Positions 5,517 to 10,540 of a stretch of 10,540 bases of DNA are shown one piece after another; within the stretch, counting starts at the first letter, position 1; the number at the start of each line of letters is the position of its first letter. The notes beneath the pieces are model-generated. The model was not told the origin of the DNA, searched no databases, and was given only the letters and a program-made list of their open reading frames with translations. Made by a program: the position numbers and the translations under genes. Source of the stretch: Spirochaeta sp. (GTDB lineage Bacteria > Spirochaetota > Spirochaetia > DSM-27196 > Alkalispirochaetaceae). The stretch covers positions 1 to 10,540 of the forward strand of contig SKHA01000017.1 in the NCBI GenBank assembly GCA_007117185.1, read 5' to 3'.

Positions 5517-6791
5517 CTAGGAGTTGAACGGCGTCAGGAGAATACCGTCAATCCAGGGTCTGGTAGTCTCATAGAGGGAACCCCGGGAGGCCAACAGCAG
5601 CTCCATGAACGCTTCGCGGGGCTGCCCGGAAAAGTACAGCGCCTGACCGCGGTAGAAACGGACTCTTCGACTGAACTCGGGGCTCAACGGGAGAGCGAGC
5701 AGGTTTTCCAGGAGTTCAGCTGAACGCCGGTACTCACCGGGGATGAAGAACTCGTCCACGATCTGCGCCAGGGTTCGCGCCGCGCCCTCGCCGACCACGG
5801 TGCGTTCTTCCGGCAGAACCACCGGGGTGGGCTGGAACGATGGCGGCACCGGGGAGTCCTCTATCAACCGGGTGATAGCCCGTTCAACCGCAGCCCGTAC
5901 CGGCTGGCCCACACCGCCAAACGGGATCATCTCCGTTGACGCCCGCACCCCGGCCATCGCCGCCGACGGCTGCAGGATGGGCAGTGGCGCGGGGCGGGTG
6001 GACGGCGGGGGCAACACCGTGACGGGAATCTCAACCTGCCGGCGCAACGCGATCTGAACCGGTTCGGCCAGGACGTTGTTGCCCGGGTCGATCTCCAGGG
6101 TACCCCGTTCGATCAGACGGGAATCAAAAACTCCGTAGTAGTACAGGATTCCCGGGACGGGGTAGTCCACGAAACGGCGGGTGGCGCTGTCCAGTTCCTC
6201 AATCAGCGTGGCTCCTGCGATATCCTCAAGGGTCTCGAAGGGCTCGGTACTGCGGTAGATTGCCACGGTCCGGCCGGATCGGGAGGCATCGAAGCGCAGC
6301 AGGATCTCGTTCTCCAGGTTCTGCGCGGCGATGTTCTGAATGATCACCGCCAGATCTTCTTCGGTTTCAAAGCGGGTCACCGTGACCGGACGGATCGTCT
6401 TGTTGCGGAACGGTACCAGAATGGGAAACACACTTCCCTGTGCATCCTCGGCGAGGACAGCGTAGAAGTAATCTCCCGGCTCCGGCGGGGTATCCAGCCA
6501 CGTCTCAATGCCGGCGTCGATGCGGGCAACAACCTCGGCGGCAGGAATTGTTTCGGCGGTGATCTCTCCGGTTGATCGCAATACCTGGTAGGTCCCGCCA
6601 TCCAGGTCCTCCGAGTCCCGCCAGGTGATCCGAACCTGCGGGTCCCTGACAGCCACGCGAAGGCGCGAAACGAAGGGCGCGAAAACGTCCTGGCGATCCG
6701 CTTCATCCACCACAGTCTGCGCCGAAAGGAGAGTGGGGAGCGTCACGAGGAGCGCCGTCATGAACAGGCCGGTAAGTCCTTTTCGCATCAT
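5517..6791 (-). CDS. Secreted protein with two Fn3-like domains and helical C-terminus, function unknown
   Basis: I do not recognise a named family. The 424-residue product starts MMRK and has a clear signal peptide (basic start, hydrophobic core about 5-22, likely cut after LLSA at 24), with no lipobox, so it is probably periplasmic. Residues about 42-116 (VRITWRD, TYQVLRST, YFYAVLAED) and about 150-218 (ILLRFDAS, VAIYRST, ILYYYGVFDS) look like paired fibronectin-III-type beta-sandwiches. A proline-rich linker follows at about 245-272 (VLPPPSTRPAPLP). The C-terminus (about 337-415; AELLENLLALPLS, RGQALYFSGQPREAFMEL) resembles a TPR-like helical repeat. The composition suggests an envelope-associated interaction protein. 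It converges on the GH57 gene with 19 bases between stops and diverges from the symporter gene. No Shine-Dalgarno is seen before either of the tandem ATGs. Confidence 0.8.
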   Translation of the reverse strand: MMRKGLTGLFMTALLVTLPTLLSAQTVVDEADRQDVFAPFVSRLRVAVRDPQVRITWRDSEDLDGGTYQVLRSTGEITAETIPAAEVVARIDAGIETWLDTPPEPGDYFYAVLAEDAQGSVFPILVPFRNKTIRPVTVTRFETEEDLAVIIQNIAAQNLENEILLRFDASRSGRTVAIYRSTEPFETLEDIAGATLIEELDSATRRFVDYPVPGILYYYGVFDSRLIERGTLEIDPGNNVLAEPVQIALRRQVEIPVTVLPPPSTRPAPLPILQPSAAMAGVRASTEMIPFGGVGQPVRAAVERAITRLIEDSPVPPSFQPTPVVLPEERTVVGEGAARTLAQIVDEFFIPGEYRRSAELLENLLALPLSPEFSRRVRFYRGQALYFSGQPREAFMELLLASRGSLYETTRPWIDGILLTPFNS

Positions 6792-6819
6792 TGACTACAG
6801 TAATCGGCACAATACGTTG

Positions 6820-6849
6820 TTGTCCATAGTGGGTAACTGGGATTACAAT
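6820..6849 (+). promoter_or_regulatory. Promoter of the symporter gene, with palindrome over the -10 box
   Basis: TTGTCC (6820-6825), an 18-base spacer, then TACAAT (6844-6849, 5/6 match to TATAAT). Only five bases separate the -10 box from the ATG at 6855, so the expected transcription start falls on the start codon. An inverted repeat, GGGATT-AC-AATCCC (6839-6852), covers the -10 box and could be an operator. There is no Shine-Dalgarno. Confidence 0.55.
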
Positions 6850-6854
6850 CCCGT

Positions 6855-8306
6855 ATGAGTTTTTCCTGGACTTTTCTGATCGATATCGGCGTTCTTTCGG
6901 TGGGGTTGCTGCTGGCCACGGCGTTGCGGTACCGGATCCGCTTCTTTCAGCGCTACCTGATTCCCAACGCGCTGACAGCAGGGTTTCTGCTGCTGCCGGT
7001 CTATAACTACCTGATGCCCCGCTTCGGCCTCTCAGCGGACAACCTGGGAATGCTGGTGTACCATCTTCTGAGCATCTCTTTTATTTCCATGACCCTGCGA
7101 AACGTCACCAACAAAGGCGAGAAGAGCCGGGGGCGCATCTTCGCCACCTCCATGGCAACCCTTTTTCCCTGGGGCGCCCAGGCGATCCTGGGGCTGCTGT
7201 TTACGCTCCTTCTGATACGCACGGTCATGCCGGATCTCTTTCCGGCTTTCGGGATGCTTCTGCCCCTCGGTTTCGCCCAGGGCCCCGGCCAGGCGTTCGC
7301 CATCGGTGAGGGGTGGGCCCGTTTCGGCTTTGAGGGTGCCGGCAGCATCGGTCTCACCTTTGCCGCCACCGGCTTTCTCGCTTCCAGTTTCGGCGGTATC
7401 CTGCTGATCAATGTGGGGATCAAGCGGGGCTGGCTGGAGAAGCGCTTCCTCCGCGGGCTGGATACCTCGGCGGTAAAGAGCGGGATCTATCCGTCCCGGA
7501 AGCGGCGCCCCGTAGCCGCCGAGATGACCACCGAGAGCGAGGCGATCGACTCCTTCTCCCTCCACGTGGCGCTGGTGATGGCGGTGTATCTGCTCTCGTA
7601 TCTGTTGCTGCTGGGACTCACCTCGTTGCTCTCCCTGATCGGACCTTTGGGGGAAGACCTGGCGATTAACCTGTGGGGCATCAACTTCGTCTTTTCCGCC
7701 CTCACGGCAATTCTGGTCCGGCTGGTGATGAACAAGTCAAAGCTGGACTTCATCGTGGACAACGCCACCCTGACCCGACTTTCAGGGCTGGCGGTGGATC
7801 TCATGGTGGTGGCTGCGGTAGCGGCGATCTCCATCGTGGTGGTGCAGGAATACCTTGTGGCGATCGTGGTGCTCTCCCTGCTGGCGGCGTCACTGGCGCT
7901 GATCACCATCCCCTGGTTTTGTTCTCGCCTCTTCGTGGATCACTCGTTTCACCGGGCCCTGCTGATTTTCGGGGTCTCCACCGGTACGTTACCCACAGGT
8001 CTGGCCCTGCTGCGGGTGATCGATCCGGAGTTCGAAACGCCGGTAGCATCGGACTACATGTACGCTACCGGGCTCACCTTTGTCTTCGCGATTCCCTTTA
8101 TCCTCTCGATAAACCTGCCGGCCTACGCCGCCACTACCGGGAACATGCTCTTTTTCTGGGCAGGGGTTGGGGTAGCCCTGGCGTACACCCTGGTGGTCAC
8201 CGTGGCGTTTCTGTTGATTGCCCGCAAGCGCGCTTTTGCCGCGGGACGGCACATCTGGCTGCGGCCGCGGGAGACCTCCTTTACTGAGACTCAGACCCAG
8301 GAGTAG
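6855..8306 (+). CDS. ESS-family (sodium/glutamate-type) symporter
   Basis: This 483-residue membrane protein has ten or more hydrophobic segments. It resembles the glutamate:Na+ symporter (GltS, ESS) family, which imports glutamate with sodium. Family-like features: RYLIPNALTAGFLLL near the N-terminus (33-47); the first re-entrant-type glycine segment, GFAQGPGQAFAIG (139-151, compare GGHGTA in GltS); and the matching C-terminal repeat segment, STGTLPTGLALLRVIDPEF (375-393), followed by TPVASDY. It is longer than the roughly 400-residue E. coli protein, with a hydrophilic central loop (about 198-232) and a charged tail. The altered GPGQAFAIG segment means the substrate could be something other than glutamate. 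The start is the ATG at 6855, directly behind a -10-like box. Its 3' end overlaps the cytidine deaminase gene by 26 bases, tail to tail. Confidence 0.82.
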   Translation: MSFSWTFLIDIGVLSVGLLLATALRYRIRFFQRYLIPNALTAGFLLLPVYNYLMPRFGLSADNLGMLVYHLLSISFISMTLRNVTNKGEKSRGRIFATSMATLFPWGAQAILGLLFTLLLIRTVMPDLFPAFGMLLPLGFAQGPGQAFAIGEGWARFGFEGAGSIGLTFAATGFLASSFGGILLINVGIKRGWLEKRFLRGLDTSAVKSGIYPSRKRRPVAAEMTTESEAIDSFSLHVALVMAVYLLSYLLLLGLTSLLSLIGPLGEDLAINLWGINFVFSALTAILVRLVMNKSKLDFIVDNATLTRLSGLAVDLMVVAAVAAISIVVVQEYLVAIVVLSLLAASLALITIPWFCSRLFVDHSFHRALLIFGVSTGTLPTGLALLRVIDPEFETPVASDYMYATGLTFVFAIPFILSINLPAYAATTGNMLFFWAGVGVALAYTLVVTVAFLLIARKRAFAAGRHIWLRPRETSFTETQTQE

Positions 8307-8739
8307 AGGCGGGTACGTCCCGGTCTTCCGGGGCGGTGAACGTCGAAAAGGGCTGCGGCAGCAGCTCCCCCAGGGTGACCGTCCTTTTGATCCCGCCATC
8401 GTTGGCCAGGTGGATCACCAGTGAGGGCGGACAGAATTCCTGCAGCACCTGCAGGCACAGCGCGCAGGGCACTACCGGCGGCGTTGCATTGCTTACCACC
8501 ACCAGTGCATCTGCGATGGCACCACCGGTGCGCGCAACCGCGGCGGAAATGGCGTTGCGCTCAGCGCAGATCGTCGCTCCGTAGCTGACGTTTTCAACGT
8601 TGCACCCCGAGAGGATCTCACCCGTCCCGGCGATGCGCAGGGCAGCGCCCACGGGGAAGCGGGAGTACGGCGCGTACGCGTGGGCCTGTGCGGCCATCGC
8701 CGCGGCAAGCAGTTCCGACAAATCGTCGTTGGTCGTCAT
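8281..8739 (-). CDS. cdd: Cytidine deaminase
   Basis: This enzyme deaminates cytidine/deoxycytidine to uridine/deoxyuridine in pyrimidine salvage. The start at 8739 (MTTNDD) gives 152 residues; the longer frame adds 41 residues that run through the promoter and do not look like the family. Motifs: AYSRFPVGAAL-like AYAPYSRFPVGAAL (21-34), GCNVENVSYGATICAERNA (45-63), with zinc ligand C58 and catalytic E60, and PCALCLQVLQEF (91-102), with zinc ligands C92 and C95. The usual PCGxCRQ is PCALCLQ, a mild change. A roughly 20-residue tail rich in P, S and E extends beyond the usual 130-residue enzyme and is the part that overlaps the symporter gene. It probably forms a small homotetramer in the cytoplasm. 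Confidence 0.93.
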   Translation of the reverse strand: MTTNDDLSELLAAAMAAQAHAYAPYSRFPVGAALRIAGTGEILSGCNVENVSYGATICAERNAISAAVARTGGAIADALVVVSNATPPVVPCALCLQVLQEFCPPSLVIHLANDGGIKRTVTLGELLPQPFSTFTAPEDRDVPASTPGSESQ

Positions 8740-8748
8740 GGTATTCTG

Positions 8749-8777
8749 ATTGTAGCGTTCCCGGCGTTCAGACTCAA
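8749..8777 (-). promoter_or_regulatory. cdd: Promoter of the cytidine deaminase gene
   Basis: On the minus strand, TTGAGT (8772-8777), a 17-base spacer and TACAAT (8749-8754) form a good sigma70-like pair. The -10 box ends nine bases before the ATG, predicting a leader of only two or three bases, and no Shine-Dalgarno is present. The spacer contains a direct repeat of GAACGC (two copies, three bases apart; plus-strand 8755-8769). Confidence 0.6.
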
Positions 8778-8816
8778 TCTCCCCGTTGTTCCTGCCGAAA
8801 GTGTAGTGGGCGACGT

Positions 8817-9965
8817 ATGTACGAGAAACTGACACGCTGGCTGCGCCGGTCGCAGTACGCAAAACCGATGGTTATCCTCATTGCCTTCTTTGTTGTCAGT
8901 GCACTCTCGGTGTGGCTGCTGGAGACCCGGGTCAACGACCAGTTTCGTACCTTCGGTGACGGGTTGTGGTGGTCAATCATTACGTCCAGCACCACCGGTT
9001 ACGGCGACATGGTGCCGGTAACCTTCGTCGGCCGGGTCATGGCGGTGCTGACGATTCTGATCGGTGTCGGTGGTACCAGTCTGCTGTCCGGTGCCCTGGC
9101 ATCGTGGTTGGTCGACCGGAACACGAAAGCGAGGAGAGGGCTGATGGAGTTCAAGAATCTCAAGGACCACCTTGTGATCTGCGGTTGGAAAAACGACATG
9201 AAGAACATTCTTACCGATATTCTTCGGGTGAATCCGACGCTGACTGCGGAGCAGCTGGTGCTCATCTCCAACGTGGATTCCGAAATTGTGGAAGAGCTGA
9301 AGGAGAGCGAGGCGCTGAGCGGGCTCAAGTTTGTCCGGGGAGATTATTTCTCCGAACCCGCCCTGCGCCGGGCTGTTGTGGAGCACTGTCGCAAGGCGAT
9401 GATCCTGGCGGACACCCTGGAGAGTAAAGCGATCAGTGAAGTTGACTCCAAGACGGTGATGACGGTGATCACTCTCAAGTCTATAAGCAGGGATATCTAC
9501 GTCACCGCGGAGGTGCTGGATAAGAAGTACGAGAGCTATCTGCGTCATGCAATGTGCGACGAGATCATGTTCAGTCGCGATCTGGGGCGGCAGATGCTGG
9601 CCAACACCAGCGCCACCAACGGGATGAGTCATATCATTCATGACCTCCTGAATCAGTCTGACGGCTCCTGCAGGCTCACCACGATGGGGCTGGATCAGGA
9701 GACGATCACCAGGACCTGGGCAGACCTGAAACAGTCGATGCAGACCGGGACGATCGTGCTGCTGGGGGTTCTGGAGAACACCGGCAGCCCCAACCGCATG
9801 AAGGTGGAAGCGCTGCGGGAAGCGCAGAAGACCGCCGATGTCTCCACGCTGATCAGCAACCTGCAGAAGGTGAAGGGGCTGGAGGTAAACCGGCCGATCT
9901 TTCTGCCCCCGGACGACTACGTGATCCAGCCCTACAGCCAGGCGATCGTTCTGGAGCGGCTATGA
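8817..9965 (+). CDS. Two-helix potassium channel with cytoplasmic RCK (TrkA-type) domains
   Basis: This is a K+ channel subunit of the MthK-like class, expected to form tetramers. The start at the ATG at 8817 (MYEKLTRW) gives 382 residues; the longer frame runs back through the deaminase gene. In order: TM1 about 17-36; pore helix and selectivity filter STTGYGD (58-64); TM2 about 71-99; RCK N-lobe from 116 (DHLVICGWKNDMKNIL), with FVRGDYFSEPALRRA (162-176) and AMILADTLESKA; a second C-terminal domain about 290-382 ending DDYVIQPYSQAIVLERL, similar to RCK C-lobes. The nucleotide loop is CGWKNDMK and not GxGxxG, as in several RCK channels, so the ligand may be an ion or another metabolite instead of NAD. 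The stop overlaps the start of a cyclic-nucleotide-binding protein, pointing to joint assembly or control. Confidence 0.92.
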   Translation: MYEKLTRWLRRSQYAKPMVILIAFFVVSALSVWLLETRVNDQFRTFGDGLWWSIITSSTTGYGDMVPVTFVGRVMAVLTILIGVGGTSLLSGALASWLVDRNTKARRGLMEFKNLKDHLVICGWKNDMKNILTDILRVNPTLTAEQLVLISNVDSEIVEELKESEALSGLKFVRGDYFSEPALRRAVVEHCRKAMILADTLESKAISEVDSKTVMTVITLKSISRDIYVTAEVLDKKYESYLRHAMCDEIMFSRDLGRQMLANTSATNGMSHIIHDLLNQSDGSCRLTTMGLDQETITRTWADLKQSMQTGTIVLLGVLENTGSPNRMKVEALREAQKTADVSTLISNLQKVKGLEVNRPIFLPPDDYVIQPYSQAIVLERL

Positions 9966-10483
9966 GCCGGGTTGGCGAGCATGCGCCGGAGCAGGCCCAG
10001 GAGATTCTGGCCAAACTCAAGCAGATTCCCATCTTTCAGGAGATCGCTGAGAACGAGGATCATCTGCAGCGGTTGCTGCAGATATGCCGCCTGAAGAAGG
10101 TTCGCCGCGGCGAGATGATCATCAAAGAGGGCGAAGTGGGCGACGAGATGTTCATCGTCTACTCCGGGGCGGTGGAGATCAAGAAAGAGACCCGCGCCGG
10201 TGACTCCTATACCGTGGTGATCCTCAAGGCAGAGTACAACGTCTTCTTTGGCGAGCTGGCGCTGGTGGACGACGACAAGCGATCAGCCACGGTAGTTGCC
10301 ACGGAGAACTCCGAGTTCCTGGTGATCACCAAGGAGGACTTTGTCCGTCTTGGTGACCAGTTTCCCCAGATCGGGCTTCCGGTGACCCGGGCGATCGCCA
10401 AGATTCTGGCGGGACGTCTGCGCAAGACCACCGTGGACATGCTGACCATCTTTGACGCGCTGGTAGCCGAGATTCACAGCTGA
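9962..10483 (+). CDS. Stand-alone cyclic-nucleotide-binding domain protein
   Basis: This 173-residue soluble protein consists almost only of one cNMP-binding (CAP/PKA-type) beta-barrel. Helical N-terminus 10-42 (ILAKLKQIPIFQEI); barrel about 43-128, with EGEVGDEMFIVYSGAVEI (56-73); phosphate-binding cassette FGELALVDDDKRSATV (96-111), with E98 and R107, the residues that hold the ribose and cyclic phosphate in this family. Both are present, so cAMP or cGMP binding is plausible. A helical tail about 138-173 follows, with no HTH DNA-binding domain, so it is not a CRP-type regulator. Its ATG overlaps the K+ channel stop (ATGA), preceded by GGAG. I infer it acts as a detachable ligand-sensing subunit of the channel. 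The 57 bases after its stop show no gene or clear terminator. Confidence 0.9.
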   Translation: MSRVGEHAPEQAQEILAKLKQIPIFQEIAENEDHLQRLLQICRLKKVRRGEMIIKEGEVGDEMFIVYSGAVEIKKETRAGDSYTVVILKAEYNVFFGELALVDDDKRSATVVATENSEFLVITKEDFVRLGDQFPQIGLPVTRAIAKILAGRLRKTTVDMLTIFDALVAEIHS

Positions 10484-10540
10484 GGGGGCGCGCCCGGCAC
10501 CGGCGCATCCCGCACCGCACCGCATACCGAGAGCCCCGCA

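Noticed and set aside
5495..5517. Direct repeat TAGCGGCTC (two copies, 14-base period) and a short GCGG-CT-CCGC hairpin between convergent genes, considered as a bidirectional terminator
   Set aside because: The stem is only four pairs with a two-base loop and no T-run on either strand. It may be chance in a short GC-rich gap.
8802..8807. TGTAGT as a -10 box for the K+ channel operon
   Set aside because: It is only a 4/6 match and has no acceptable -35 hexamer at 16-18 bases. A promoter must lie in this 77-base divergent gap, but I cannot place it.
10486..10495. GGGCGCGCCC palindrome after the last gene, considered as a terminator
   Set aside because: It has no loop and no following T tract. 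Such palindromes are expected in GC-rich sequence.

Overview
The window is a dense, GC-rich (roughly 60%) bacterial chromosomal segment with short intergenic gaps and no mobile elements, RNA genes or CRISPR. An Rnf-type gene cluster next to a GH57 glucanotransferase-like gene, an ESS-family symporter and an RCK potassium channel fits a free-living spirochaete (Spirochaeta/Alkalispirochaeta-like). That assignment is inference from gene content and style; no marker gene in the window proves it.

Bases 1-3472 hold five same-strand, translationally coupled genes in the order rnfC (5' end outside the window), rnfD, a 39-residue one-helix protein, rnfE, rnfA. Each start overlaps the previous stop or gene. 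All are recognisable Rnf homologues by fold and order, but almost every membrane and flavin redox site of a normal Rnf complex is missing. RnfC keeps both [4Fe-4S] motifs but has lost the glycine-rich FMN/NADH loop. RnfD has no threonine where FMN is covalently attached. RnfG is reduced to its membrane anchor. RnfA has no cysteine at all and RnfE has one, so the [2Fe-2S] site shared by RnfA and RnfE cannot form as known. No rnfB follows. The reading frames and coupling are intact, so this looks like a repurposed Rnf-derived membrane complex and not a decaying pseudo-operon. This is the most interesting item in the window.

Bases 3521-5497 encode a GH57/DUF1925/DUF1926 protein on the same strand, 48 bp after rnfA. 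It keeps the two catalytic acids but has changed several substrate-site motifs. Converging on it (minus strand, 5517-6791) is a secreted protein with two probable fibronectin-III-like domains, a proline-rich linker and a helical C-terminus, of unknown function.

Bases 6855-8306 encode an ESS-family (sodium/glutamate-type) carrier, divergent from the secreted protein. It overlaps tail-to-tail with a cytidine deaminase gene (8281-8739, minus). Divergent from the deaminase, 8817-10483 encodes a two-helix K+ channel with RCK domains, coupled by a 4-base overlap to a stand-alone cyclic-nucleotide-binding protein. This looks like a split ligand-gated channel.

Plausible -10 boxes lie only 5-12 bases upstream of the start codons of the symporter, the deaminase and the GH57 gene, and none of these starts has a Shine-Dalgarno sequence. 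The operon-internal genes do have ribosome-binding sites. This suggests leaderless or nearly leaderless mRNAs for the first genes of transcription units.
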